Of a stretch of DNA of 36,612 bases, positions 1 through 11,127 are shown one piece after another (the stretch's first letter is position 1; every line of letters starts with the position of its first letter). Position numbers and translations under genes: made by a program. Under the pieces are notes generated by a model. It made no database searches. It worked only from the letters and a program-made list of their open reading frames with translations, and had not been told where the DNA came from. The stretch comes from Nemertoderma westbladi (Eukaryota; Xenacoelomorpha; Nemertodermatida; Nemertodermatidae): positions 1 to 36,612 of the forward strand of contig JAUCBJ010002975.1 of the NCBI GenBank assembly GCA_032718475.1, written 5' to 3'.

Positions 1-1080
1 TGCCATAGAATCATAAAATATGCCTTTCACAGTACACATACGGAGGAAATAGGTCTTAGATCCTCTAAAAACACCGATACAGCAATAATACGGTTTCTTA
101 CACTTATTAAATCAACTACAGAGTATTTTAATGTAAAAGATAATAAAAATAACGGGGCAATTCAGCAAAGGCTTTTACACCGACTTACCGTTGTGATTAG
201 TATAAGTCATATCTCTGTTTACCTAGATAGAGCGCCACGTCCTAAAGGAACTGTTAATATTTCCCGAAAGTGAATAATATTAGTCAGAAATTAATTATTA
301 ACGATCAATCGAATAATACAGTAAGCTTACACTGCAATAATAATCTAAGCCCTCAGAATCCAGTCTCCCGGGTATATCCAGCGGGTGAATGGACGCGCAC
401 TAGGCTGGCTTCTGCTAATGTTGTGTTTATTGGTATTAAATATTTGTCAACTTCTAAAGTCTGTTTATAAACCAAAAGACATATAAATTTTGGCAGGTTA
501 AACTGCTAAAGGTCTTCAAAAGCGCGTACAATTTTACTATTATTTTTTTTATGTTTACGCCAGATGGGGTTGTATCTATAATAATATAAATACTATTGTT
601 TCTACGGTAATTATTATTTAGTTTCTATTTCTATAATGATGTTTTGAGGTCATATTATATGCTAGTGTAGTTAATTATTAATGATAATATTTTAAATATT
701 ATTTACTACGATTGTACCTGTAATTATAGGTTATATTGCACCACTAGAATTTATCCTAAGAAATATAAATAAAAAGATTCTAGAACAAAACAATAATAAA
801 CTTGCCAACCTTGTACTGCAACTGCAACTTGTACAAATAAAAGTATAAAAAAAAAGCGGCCCAGCGAAAACGGTTCAAACGAATAATGTTAACAATTAAT
901 GTATCTGTTTCATCATTAAAATTACCGAACAAAACAGAACAAAACTTTTGTTACATTATTTTTATGCGTATACCTACCTATATGCCGTATGCGCATGCGC
1001 AAGTGCGTTCTGAGTAGTACATTGATATAACCGGTACCGGAACAATAAGCCTATTATATATAATATTAATACAAACTTAC
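1..1080. other. Non-coding DNA left of the cubilin-like EGF exon
   Basis: AT-rich sequence without a convincing exon, repeat array or RNA gene. On the minus strand it should be intron of the cubilin-like gene, because the EGF exon ends with a good donor (GTAAGT) at 1080. I looked for the next EGF exon (a Cys-x-Asn-Gly type motif) and did not find it. The only open frame of note, 270-470 on the plus strand, has no recognisable feature. Confidence 0.5.
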
Positions 1081-1221
1081 TGTCATTCCAGAGGGACACA
1101 GACACATGTAGTCATTGAAGAGTTTCACGCAAGTTGCCTGTCCGTCACATGGCCCGGATTCGCAGTGATCTATGTTAATCAAATCTCGAAGTTCGTCGTA
1201 ATCTTGTTGCAGTGAACTCAG
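1081..1221 (-). CDS. CUBN: Cubilin-like protein, exon with coiled segment and first EGF domain
   Basis: An internal exon read on the minus strand: acceptor CACTAAAG at its right edge and donor GTAAGT at its left. It is exactly 141 bases (47 codons) and is open from edge to edge. The product begins with a helical stretch (LSSLQQDYDELRDLI) and then enters an EGF-like domain with cysteines spaced as CESGPC, ATC and MCLC. It is cut before the last EGF cysteine, which should lie in the next exon. In vertebrate cubilin the N-terminal region is also a short helical trimerising segment followed at once by EGF repeats, before the CUB domains. Cubilin is an endocytic receptor of absorptive epithelia that works with amnionless. 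The gene name rests on the combination with the exons at 2447 and 6557; the EGF exon alone could belong to many proteins. Confidence 0.75.
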
Positions 1222-2446
1222 CTTTAGTGATAAATAAGATTAATATTATGGTAAAATATAATAATTCTAGCTTTTAGACTTTCAGCTACGACGACTGGTC
1301 GATAAAAAGTGAACCAAGGTACCTTGGGTCGTACTACTACTTGTACTTGTACTTTTACTTTAGGCATCACTAATTTTTCGGCCTGATGCATTGTGATTGA
1401 CATCGCAAATAATACGGCTATATTTTTTCACACTGCTGTAAAAACTAAATCTCAATTGTGTATGAATGATTAATTTTTATACGTATTATCACTATAACGA
1501 GCCATTTATTACTATTTAACCCTAGATCATAACCATTAACCCAATAAACATTCTTTTAAAATCTGCAGTTAAATCTCACCTCCGTGTGCAATGTAAAAAT
1601 AGGTACAATAGTCCTACAGTAAGTTATTAGTTTAGTAATTATTTACTATTTATACTGTAATTACGTTTTATATTAAATTGTTCTGTACATTACATCTTTA
1701 TCGTTGAGTCGGACATTATTGTCACGCTCTCGGTAAAGTTGTACATGTACATAGTGTAATTACGTTTTATATTGGTTTTTTTAGGTTAGCGTAGTGTAAT
1801 ATTGTATTTGTAACCAAGTAACATAAAGGACCCCCTTGGAAATAAGCTGCAAAGCTTTAGGGGTAATCCTATATGTTATGTTGGACAATACCTTTATACC
1901 GGTACATTGTTTGGTGTATTTGTTATTGTTTTTACATAATGTATAAATAAATCTATCTATCTATCTATCTATCTATAGATCAAGACATTTATTACTGTTT
2001 GACCCTAGATATAGCCATTTATTACCGATTTGCACTAGATCAAGCTATTTATATCGAACCTGATTCTGCAATTTGGTAACCGTTGAGGATATATTCTCAC
2101 GATGAGTAGTGCCTTCTTCACTGTTAGTCGACAAGTTTTTGATCTGTAGAAAAAATAATAAGCGCTGTGGAATTATGTCTACATCAACACAGTTGGTAAT
2201 TCTTAAAGTTAATGTTAGTGGCATGAAGTTAATATTGTTTGAATGAAATAAAGTGCAGCAGGATGGTAAACACCCAATAATTTTATAACTAAAACAACTT
2301 CCTAGGATCAAATACTATATGAATTTATAATCAGCTGCTAATTCAATACAATAATGCTTAATATTAAATACTTTATATTATAATAATAGTTTAATATAAT
2401 GAATGTAATAACATAAAGCAATAATATGTGAAAACAATGTCCTTAC
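1222..2446 (-). other. Intron of the cubilin-like gene
   Basis: Lies between two phase-0 exons. It contains the 3' tail of a LINE-like element ending in an ATCT microsatellite (1790-1976). Around that insertion (about 1497-1545 and 1978-2052) a degenerate phrase of the form GCCATTTATTAC...TTGACCCTAGAT recurs about four times. No further coding seen. Confidence 0.6.
1790..1976 (+). mobile_element. 3' tail of a non-LTR retrotransposon with ATCT microsatellite end
   Basis: The segment carries the phrase GGACCCCCTTGGAAATAAGC, a short TA-rich stretch and then AATAAATCTATCTATC with six or so ATCT units. Many animal CR1/L2-like LINEs end in a conserved 3' UTR of this type followed by a short microsatellite instead of poly(A). 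No reverse transcriptase is left, so this is a 5'-truncated copy. Family placement is from memory and tentative. Confidence 0.45.
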
Positions 2447-2551
2447 CGTTTGATCTAAAGTTAAGAAGTTGTGCTCCAAATTCTCCAACCTTCTGTTAAA
2501 CCACCTTAGTTTGTAATAGTTTCTGTTTGCCTTATAAGTTAATCTTTTCGA
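2447..2551 (-). CDS. CUBN: Cubilin-like protein, helical N-terminal exon
   Basis: A 105-base (35-codon) exon on the minus strand, with acceptor TTTTTTTGCATTCAG and donor GTAAGG, phase 0 at both ends. The product is basic and then heptad-like (RWFNRRLENLEHNFLTLDQT). It continues in frame into LSSLQQDYDELRDLI of the next exon, giving one amphipathic helical stretch before the first EGF domain. Vertebrate cubilin has a comparable segment (leucine-spaced and polar) between its conserved N-terminal motif and EGF1, and it drives trimer formation. The exon is too short to be found by length alone; the support is the splice sites, the phase match with both neighbours and the order of motifs. Confidence 0.72.
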
Positions 2552-2742
2552 CTGAATGCAAAAAAATTCAGATTTTAATCAAAAGTAATTATTTATTAAG
2601 AAGACACAAAACATTGTGTATACAAGCGGTTAATTGAGAACGATAATTTTTCAACCGCGAGTTGTGCCAGATGTGCTGCCCTAATGTGTAGAAGTAGGGT
2701 TTCACTTTAATATTCCGAAAGGATCCCATTTCATAGTTGAAC

Positions 2743-5283
2743 TCATCCAGCATACATTCCTCTCTATGCGTTTGGGTCACTATTCATCCAGCATACATTC
2801 CTCTCTTTGCGTTTGGGTCACTATTCATCCAGCATACATTCCTCTCTTTGTGTTTGGGTCACTATTCATCCAGCATACATTCCTCTCTATGCGTTTGGGT
2901 CACTATTCATCCAGCATACATTCCTCTCTATGCGTTTGGGTCACTATTCATCCAGCATACATTCCTCTCTATGTGTTTGGGTCACTATTCATCCAGCATA
3001 CATTCCTCTCTATGCGTTTGGGTCACTATTCATCCAGCATACATTCCTCTCTATGCGTTTGGGTCACTATTCATCCAGCATACATTCCTCTCTATGTGTT
3101 TGGGTCACTATTCATCCAGCATACATTCCTCTCTATGTGTTTGGGTCACTATTCATCCAGCATACATTCCTCTCTATGCGTTTGGGTCACTATTCATCCA
3201 GCATACATTCCTCTCTATGCGTTTGGGTCACTATTCATCCAGCATACATTCCTCTCTATGTGTTTGGGTCACTATTCATCCAGCACACATTCCTTTCTAT
3301 GCGTTTGGGTCACTATTCATCCAGCATACATTCCTCTCTATGCGTTTGGGTCACTATTCATCCAGCATACATTCCTCTCTATGCGTTTGGGTCACTATTC
3401 ATCCAGCACACATTCCTTTCTATGCGTTTGGGTCACTATTCATCCAGCATACATTACTCTCTATGTGTTTGGGTCACTATTCATCCAGCATACATTCCTC
3501 TCTATGTGTTTGGGTCACTATTCATCCAGCACACATTCCTCTCTATGCGTTTGGGTCACTATTCATCCAGCACACATTCCTCTCTATGCGTTTGGGTCAC
3601 TATTCATCCAGCATACATTCCTCTCTATGTGTTTGGGTCACTATTCATCCAGCATACATTCCTCTCTATGCGTTTGGGTCACTATTCATCCAGCACACAT
3701 TCCTCTCTATGCGTTTGGGTCACTATTCATCCAGCATACATTCCTCTCTATGCGTTTGGGTCACTATTCATCCAGCATACATTCCTCTCTATGCGTTTGG
3801 GTCACTATTCATCCAGCATACATTCCTCTCTATGCGTTTGGGTCACTATTCATTCAGCATACATTCCTATCTATGCGTTTGGGTCACTATTCATCCAGCA
3901 TACATTCCTCTCTATGCGTTTGGGTCAATATTCATCCAGCACACATTCCTCTCTATGCGTTTGGGTCACTATTCATCCAGCATACATTCCTCTCTATGTG
4001 TTTGGGTCACTATTCATCCAGCATACATTCCTCTCTATGTGTTTGGGTCACTATTCATCCAGCATACATTCCTCTCTATGCGTTTGGGTCACTATTCATC
4101 CAGCATACATTCCTCTCTATGTGTTTGGGTCACTATTCATCCAGCATACATTCCTCTCTATGCGTTTGGGTCACTATTCATCCAGCATACATTCCTCTCT
4201 ATGCGTTTGGGTCACTATTCATCCAGCATACATTCCTCTCTATGTGTTTGGGTCACTATTCATCCAGCATACATTCCTCTCTGTGTTTGGGTCACTATTC
4301 ATCCAGCATACATTCCTCTCTATGTGTTTGGGTCACTATTCATCCAGCATACATTCCTCTCTAAGCGTTTGGGTCACTATTCATCCAGCATACATTCCTC
4401 TCTAAGCGTTTGGGTCACTATTCATCCAGCATACATTCCTCTCTATGCGTTTGGGTCACTATTCATCCAGCATACATTCCTCTCTATGTGTTTGGGTCAC
4501 TATTCATCCAGCATACATTCCTCTCTATGTGTTTGGGTCACTATTCATCCAGCATACATTCCTCTCTATGCGTTTGGGTCACTATTCATCCAGCATACAT
4601 TCCTCTCTATGCGTTTGGGTCACTATTCATCCAGCATACATTCCTCTCTATGCGTTTGGGTCACTATTAATCCAGCATACATTCCTCTCTATGCGTTTGG
4701 GTCACTATTCATCCAGCATACATTCCTCTCTATGTGTTTGGGTCACTATTCATCCAGCATACATTCCTCTCTATGCGTTTGGGTCACTATTCATCCAGCA
4801 TACATTCCTCTCTATGCGTTTGGGTCACTATTCATCCAGCATACATTCCTCTCTATGCGTTTGGGTCACTATTCATCCAGCATACATTCCTCTCTATGCG
4901 TTTGGGTCACTATTCATCCAGCATACATTCCTCTCTATGCGTTTGGGTCACTATTCATCCAGCACACATTCCTCTCTATGCGTTTGGGTCACTATTCATC
5001 CAGCATACATTCCTCTCTATGCGTTTGGGTCACTATTCATCCAGCATACATTCCTCTCTATGCGTTTGGGTCACTATTCATCCAGCATACATTCCTCTCT
5101 ATGCGTTTGGGTCACTATTCATCCAGCATACATTCCTCTCTATGTGTTTGGGTCACTATTCATCCAGCATACATTCCTCTCTATGCGTTTGGGTCACTAT
5201 TCATCCAGCATACATTCCTCTCTATGCGTTTGGGTCACTATTCATCCAGCATACATTCCTCTCTAAGCGTTTGGGTCACTATT
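2743..5283. repeat. 41-bp minisatellite, about 62 units
   Basis: The unit reads TCATCCAGCATACATTCC then TCTCTATGCGTTTGGGTCACTAT and repeats head to tail with very high identity for 2.5 kb. Variation is mostly at two places: GCG or GTG before TTTGGG, and CATACATT or CACACATT. One unit near 4282 has lost two bases, and a few units have AAGCG for ATGCG. Because 41 is not a multiple of 3 and the unit has no stop in any forward frame, all three plus frames are open for long distances. These are by-products, not genes. The array sits inside an intron of the cubilin-like gene. Confidence 0.97.
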
Positions 5284-5626
5284 CTCGCCATTTTTGGGTA
5301 TCGGCGTCTATTGTTGATGTTCATTTTTTTGATAGATTATGCCCGCGTATCGGCTGGTCTGACTGGTGGTACAGTATACCACTTAATGCTGCAAAGTAGG
5401 TTACCCATTGGGGAGTTACGCTCAAGTTATACACTTTGAAAGCGAACGAGTAGAAAAGAACGTTATTCCCCATTTTGCTCTAGCGCGGATGAAAAGCATT
5501 TTTATGCGTCACGTGTAAAATTGTTTACCGTAGTAACTGCATAAATGCATATCGCATCGTTAATTCATATAAAATCATAATCTGAATTTATTACTAAACA
5601 TGAGAATGTTCGAATGAATAATTTCC

Positions 5627-5950
5627 GATAAGTTGACATAATGTAACGAAATTACCTACATATCATTGCATGAGAAGACAAAATTCTGAGTTGATGATAC
5701 AAGATGATGGCTGTGTCCACCAAACCAAAAAATAAAATTCTATAAACATAAAACACTTAAAAATGTTGTAATAACTATTTACATCACTGTGTGCAAAGTA
5801 GCACTTTGCAGCGTTACGACCCGAGTTTATTTATGTACCGAGCGAGCGCCGCGAGGGAGGTTTATATCAATAAACAAGGGTCTTTAACGCTGAAAAGTGA
5901 CCTTTGCACACAATGATGTATGCAATTTTGTTACATTATGTCAACTTATC
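5627..5950. mobile_element. Fold-back MITE with 21-bp perfect terminal inverted repeats
   Basis: Bounded by GATAAGTTGACATAATGTAAC at 5627-5647 and its exact reverse complement at 5930-5950. Inside are subterminal motifs around the core GTTTATTTATGTACCGAGCG. Related copies are seen at 12640-12800 (plus orientation) and 12960-13130 (minus orientation), so this is a dispersed family. It has no coding capacity and would need a transposase from elsewhere. Confidence 0.75.
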
Positions 5951-6556
5951 AGCGTTCGGTATGTGAAGAAAGGAATTTATGGTTGCAATTTGAACATTTT
6001 AATGATGTAATGTATCGAATATTATTGAAATTTATTAACAGGTACACTGGTACACAGTATTAATTATACATTAAAATCTAATTTAAGTTTATTGGAACTT
6101 ATCTCCTGCTTGGATGTGATAAATCATTAATCCATCTTAAATATAGTCGACTGAAGCAAACTTAGTCACCGTCGCCTTTTTCTTTTGTCATTTTAGTGTC
6201 TTCTATTAGACGTTTCGCCATAATGGATTACAGTACACGTTAAACAATTATTTACATACAGTAGCTAGTGCCGTCACTGCAAACTGGATAATAAAGCAAC
6301 ACTCATTAAAGTTGTTTGAAGATTGCTTACTTTGCAACGTTCCGTCCTATAGGCCGCAACGTTGCAAAGTAGTACTTTGCAGCGTTATGAGTAATTCACA
6401 TGAACGCTGTTAAGTTGACATAATGAAACAAAAATAAAAAAAATTGAGATTTGTCAAATAATTTTATAGTTTGAAATTTAAAGTAAATAAATATTATACT
6501 GTTTTATTTATAATAAGCTGTAATAAAGAGTGTATTAAATATATTCTGTAACTTAC

Positions 6557-6689
6557 ATTATCAATAAGACCAGTAAGATCATGTCCGTCGAAAATGACCT
6601 TACCACCTCCTTGATTAGCTTGAAAGCTAATGTTCTTATTTGAAGATGGAATAAAGACAAGGTTGCCGTCGTGGGTGACAATCCGAGGT
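6557..6689 (-). CDS. CUBN: Cubilin-like protein, conserved N-terminal motif exon
   Basis: A 133-base exon on the minus strand, with acceptor TTATTTCCTTTTCAG and donor GTAAGT. One base completes a split codon, then 44 codons follow and it ends in phase 0. The product reads PRIVTHDGNLVFIPSSNKN and continues to KVIFDGHDLTGLIDN. It closely follows the stretch after the propeptide site of vertebrate cubilin (PRM..-GNLVF, then ..DEDL..). That stretch precedes the helical segment and EGF1, the order seen here. Two bases of the split first codon must come from an upstream exon carrying the signal peptide; I could not locate that exon between this point and NPHP4. This motif is the strongest reason for the cubilin name, since it is not a common domain. 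Confidence 0.78.
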
Positions 6690-7796
6690 CTGAAAAGGAA
6701 ATAAGAATAACGTCAAAATCAAATAGGTCAATTAATGGAACAGATATAGATCGTTGAACATTTGTGACGCTTTTAGGAACAACTTGTAGTGATAGGAAAG
6801 GAGCAGGTAGGTAACAGTTATATTCTAAACAAAACAATAAACCAAACAGAGTCAACAGCTAAGCTTACAGTTTAACATTATTAGTTTAACATAAATTAGG
6901 AATAATAACTCCTAATTATTTGTGACTTCCCATTCGATTTTCCATTGGAGAATGTTTAATAGGTAGGAACATGGGATGACATATGTATTGTATTATTATT
7001 TTTTATTTGGTTCGTACAGTAAGAACTTAAAGCTTACAGTAGTAAAGTAAACCTTGATTGACCACGTGGCGTCTGGTATGACCCACATCTTTCAATAATC
7101 ATACTTGAAATATTATTTTCTCAGATTGACCAGCGGTCAGGGAAAAATAGTTATATATAATATATAGAACAAATAACTTGAGACAGTTGCCATAATTGTT
7201 ATCACAAAGGAAACAGTAACTGATTTCATTTAGTGCAGTAATGGGTGCGTATTATTTTATTAATACTAAACACTGCGGCCATTTACTTATAGAGAAAGGG
7301 ATAATGAAGTTCCTAGTAACAAGTCTATGTCTGGGAAAACAAATTGGTTTGAGATAATTATGTCTTATGGATAGAACTAAATAATGTCAATATTAGCTGC
7401 AAACTAGATACACTTTGGTACGGCAGAAATTAGAAATCGTATGATGTAAAAAGGAAAGCAATATGTACGCATATCAAATATTTGTGTTTGGGATATAAGA
7501 GGACTTAAGAAACAATAATTGTATAGATGGTTAATTATAGAGCAGTCAATGTAAGTAAGGGCGCTATACTAGTAATGTGCTTTCTTAGAGTGGCCCTTTA
7601 TGGCTTTAAAGGCGTCTAAACAAATTGGGAAATAATAGGCGATCAAACTGTGGCAAGATTGGTCTATGTATGATTCTATATAGCAGTAGCCTGCTGTTGC
7701 AATTATTATGTAATCATTGTCTTCCTATAAATATATAAATGATTAACATACAGGATTCGGTACCAAAAGGGAAGAAAATATAATTAATAAACTTGG
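6690..7796. other. Non-coding DNA upstream of the cubilin-like exon
   Basis: On the minus strand this should contain intron 1, and possibly the promoter, of the cubilin-like gene. At about 6797-6840 there is a degenerate copy of the dispersed motif AAGGAGCAGG...AACAAAACAATAAA that recurs elsewhere in the window. No signal-peptide exon or other feature could be supported. Confidence 0.4.
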
Positions 7797-9649
7797 TTGT
7801 GGCGGTAGGTAAGTGTTTGTGGCTGTAGGTGCGTGTTTCTGGCTGTAGGTGCGTTTTTGTGGCTGTAGGTGCGTGTTTGTGGCTGTAGGTGCGTGTTTGT
7901 GGCTGTAGATGCGTGTTTGTGGCTGTAGGTGCGTGTTTGTGGCTGTAGGTGCGTGTTTGTGGCTGTAGGTGCATATTTGTGGCTGTAGGTGCGTGTTTGT
8001 GGCGGTAGGTGCGTGTTTGTGGCTGTAGGTGCGTGTTTGTGGCGGTAGGTACGTGTTTGTGGCTGTAGGTGTGCGTGTTTGTGGCTGTAGGTGCGTGATT
8101 GTGGCTGTAGGTGCGTGTTTGTGGCTGTAGGTGCGTGTTTGTGGCTGTAGGTGCGTGTTTGTGGCTGTAGGTGCGTGTTTGTGGCGGTAGGTACGTGTTT
8201 GTGGCTGTAGGTGCGTGTTTGTGGCGGTAGGTACGTGTTTGTGGCTGTAGATGCGTGTTTGTGGCTGTAGGTGCGTGTTTGTGGCTGTAGGTGCGTGTTT
8301 GTGGCGGTAGGTACGTGTTTGTGGCTGTAGGTGCGTGTTTGTGGCGGTAGGTACGTGTTTGTGGCTGTAGGTGCGTGTTTGTGGCTGTAGGTACGTGTTT
8401 GTGGCTGTATGTGCGTGTTTGTGGCTTTAGGTGCGTGTTTGTGGCTGTAGGTGCATATTTGTGGCTGTAGGTGCGTGTTTGTGGCTGTAGGTGCGTGTTT
8501 GTGGCGGTAGGTGCGTGTTTGTGGCTGTAGGTGCGTGTTTGTGGCGGTAGGTACGTGTTTGTGGCTGTAGGTGCGTGTTTGTGGCTTTAGGTGCGTGTTT
8601 GTGGCTGTAGGTGCGTGTTTGTGGCTGTAGGTGCGTGTTTGTGGCTGTAGGTGCGTGTTTGTGGCTGTAGGTGCGTGTTTGTGGCGGTAGGTGCGTGTTT
8701 GTGGCTGTAGGTGCGTGTTTGTGGCGGTAGGTACGTGTTTGTGGCTGTAGGTGCGTGTTTGTGGCTGTAGGTGCGTGTTTGTGGCGGTAGGTACGTGTTT
8801 GTGGCTGTAGGTACGTGTTTGTGGCTGTAGGTGCGTGTTTGTGGCTGTAGGTGCGTGTTTGTGGCTGTAGGTGCGTGTTTGTGGCTGTAGGTGCGTGTTT
8901 GTGGCTGTAGGTGCGTGTTTGTGGCTGTAGGTGCGTGTTTGTGGCGGTAGGTACGTGTTTGTGGCTGTAGGTGCGTGTTTGTGGCTGTAGGTGCGTGTTT
9001 GTGGCTGTAGGTGCGTGTTTGTGGCTGTAGGTGCGTGTTTGTGGCTGTAGGTGCATGTTTGTGGCTGTATGTGCGTGTTTGTGGCTGTAGGTGCGTGTTT
9101 CTGGCTGTAGGTGCGTGTTTGTGGCTGTAGGTGCGTGTTTGTGGCTGTAGGTGCGTGTTTGTGGCTGTAGGTGCGTGTTTGTGGCTGTAGGTGCGTGTTT
9201 GTGGCTGTAGGTGCGTGTTTGTGGCTGTAGGTGTGCGTGTTTGTGGCTGTAGGTGCGTGTTTGTGGCTGTAGGTGCGTGTTTGTGGCTGTAGGTGCGTGT
9301 TTGTGGCTGTAGGTACGTGTTTGTGGCTGTAGGTGCGTGTTTGTGGCTGTAGGTGCGTGTTTGTGGCTGTAGGTGCGTGTTTGTGGCTGTAGGTGCGTGT
9401 TTGTGGCTGTAGGTGCGTGTTTGTGGCTGTAGGTGCGTGTTTGTGGCTGTAGGTGCGTGTTTGTGGCTGTAGGTGCGTGTTTGTGGCTGTAGGTGCGTGT
9501 TTGTGGCTGTAGGTGCGTGTTTGTGGCTGTAGGTGCGTGTTTGTGGCTGTAGGTGCGTGTTTGTGGCTGTAGGTGCGTGTTTGTGGCTGTAGGTGCGTGT
9601 TTGTGGCTGTAGGTGCGTGTTTGTGGCTGTAGGTGCGTGTTTGTGGCTG
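7797..9649. repeat. 20-bp minisatellite, about 92 units
   Basis: The unit GTGCGTGTTTGTGGCTGTAG repeats head to tail for 1.85 kb. Common variants are GGCGGTAGGTAC in place of GGCTGTAGGTGC and GTGCATATTT. Two units carry a 2-base insertion (GTGTGCGTG, near 8070 and 9232). Towards 9650 the units become nearly uniform, suggesting recent growth at that end. Long minus-strand open frames (threonine, histidine and glutamine rich) are products of the repeat and not genes. The same unit occurs in both orientations in the adjoining fold-back element. Confidence 0.97.
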
Positions 9650-11127
9650 TTAGTCTCAGAATTTAGTAATATTGATTGATTGATTTATTTTTTATTTATT
9701 TATTTATTTAATGAAATATTAATTTCTCATGTCAACACCTCAACGAAATTATTTAGCTAATGATTCTAAAGAATCACGATTAAATACTCATGCAATCATT
9801 TTGCGAGATAATGCAAGCTGGCTTATTAGTATGGCACCTTACACTCGTAGTGCCTGCCTATGCCATATAGATGTAATTACCCGTTTCCAAGTAAGTGGTG
9901 AGATGATTGGACTGGTTCCCACTACAGACATAGCAAGTATGCCTAGGGGGACGGGATGGATTTTGATATCTTAAGCACGTTTAGATCAATTAAAAACACA
10001 TTTCTTAAAGCAAATCACTTGAATTAATTAAAAACTATAATGGAATGGGGTATGGGGATTACAGCTGAATAATTTTTAAGTATAATTATTTATATCTTAT
10101 ACTATAAAATAATTAATTTCCATTAAAAGTCATTTTAAAAATGCTGTTTTCACCCTAACTAACTTAATTAATTTTAATTTAATTAATTAACTGCTATTAT
10201 CATAGCTTCTCGAAGGCCACACGCAAATTCAACTTGGAAAATGTCTAAACTTTTTTTGCCAGACTACATGTGTACCAAGATTCATCCAGATTTGGCTGAG
10301 TTATTAACGTTTAAAATTGGACACGACAGAACAACATAACGACAGAACAACAGACACTCCGAATGAGTTAGTGGTACCTGTATGCTTACTCGCTTACTTT
10401 CGTGGCTCGCCCCACAAAGAGCACTAATACATAGCTGCTAACAAACGTGCCACAAACGCGCAAAAACAGCCACAAATACGCAAAAACAACCACAAACACG
10501 CACCTACAGCCACAAACACGCATCTACAGCCACAAACACCCACCAACTGCCACAAACACGCACCTAAAGCCACAAACACGCACCTACAGCCACAAACACG
10601 CACCAACAGCAAGTGCGTGTTTGTGGCGGTAGGTACGTGTTTGTGGCTGTAGGTGCATATTTGTGGCTGTAGGTGCGTGTTTGTGGCTGTAGGTGCGTGT
10701 TTGTGGCTGTAGGTGCGTGTTTGTGGCTGTAGGTGCGTGTTTGTGGCTGTAGGTGCGTGTTTGTGGCTGTAGGTGCGTGTTTGTGGCTGTTTTTGCGTAT
10801 AGGCAGGCACTACGAGTGTAAGGTGCCATACTAATAAGCCAGCTTGCATTATCTCGCAAAATGATTGCCTGAGTATTTAATTGTGATTCTTTAGAATAAT
10901 TAGCTAAATAATTTCGTTGAGGTGTTGACATGATAAATTAATATTTCAGTATCAATATATCGGCATAAGGTAAGTCACATTATGTTTCACATTATGTATA
11001 TTTTGATATTCCAGTGTTTGTCTGTGGAGAATGTAGTAGTAGACTTACTACCGCACCGGTAGGCCTACAATAACTAATATAATACGTTATCTCCTCCCTA
11101 TCTTTGCTAATTAAATTCTGAGACTAA
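9650..11127. mobile_element. Fold-back element with long inverted arms and internal 20-bp repeats
   Basis: The outer edges are TTAGTCTCAGAATTTA (9650-9665) and its exact reverse complement (11112-11127). Inside lies a second, longer pair of arms: 9712-9864 and 10797-10946 are inverted copies of about 150 bases, differing at a few positions. Between them, next to the right arm, is a head-to-head array of the 20-bp repeat that changes strand near 10610. The left copy of the arm has a short open frame (9729-9974, plus) with no recognised domain. The edges next to the 9650 boundary directly touch the large external array. I recognise no transposase. Confidence 0.6.
10441..10793. repeat. Head-to-head 20-bp minisatellite
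   Basis: From 10441 to about 10609 the plus strand shows the C-rich form (CACCTACAGCCACAAACACG). From about 10611 to 10793 it shows the G-rich form (GTGCGTGTTTGTGGCTGTAG). The two halves could fold on each other. The unit is the same as in 7797-9649. The right half runs directly into the inverted arm at 10797. Confidence 0.9.

Larger units (their letters stand above)
2552..6556 (-). other. Intron of the cubilin-like gene, filled with repeats
   Basis: A 4-kb intron between two exons of matching phase. It holds the 41-bp minisatellite (2743-5283), a fold-back MITE (5627-5950), and around 6320-6430 pieces related to that MITE: a palindromic ACTTTGCAACGTT / AACGTTGCAAAGT pair and a lone AAGTTGACATAATG end. 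No exon was seen inside it. Confidence 0.6.

Noticed and set aside
2737-5439. 900-residue and several 220-530-residue plus-strand open frames
   Set aside because: They are the 41-bp minisatellite read in three frames. The unit lacks stops, and the translations are the same repeat in different registers.
6553-6855. A 100-residue minus-strand frame starting at 6855 as a gene
   Set aside because: It is in a different frame from the cubilin-like exon at the same place, begins in a dispersed repeat motif and lacks splice support.
7714-9056. Minus-strand frames rich in Thr, His, Gln and Pro
   Set aside because: Translation of the 20-bp minisatellite, without a non-repetitive domain.
7797-9649. 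Possible CRISPR array
   Set aside because: There are no spacers. The units are contiguous 20-bp repeats, and the genome is eukaryotic.
9729-9974. 81-residue open frame in the fold-back element
   Set aside because: No domain recognised. The partner arm keeps only its first half, with substitutions, and then runs into the repeat array, so coding is doubtful.
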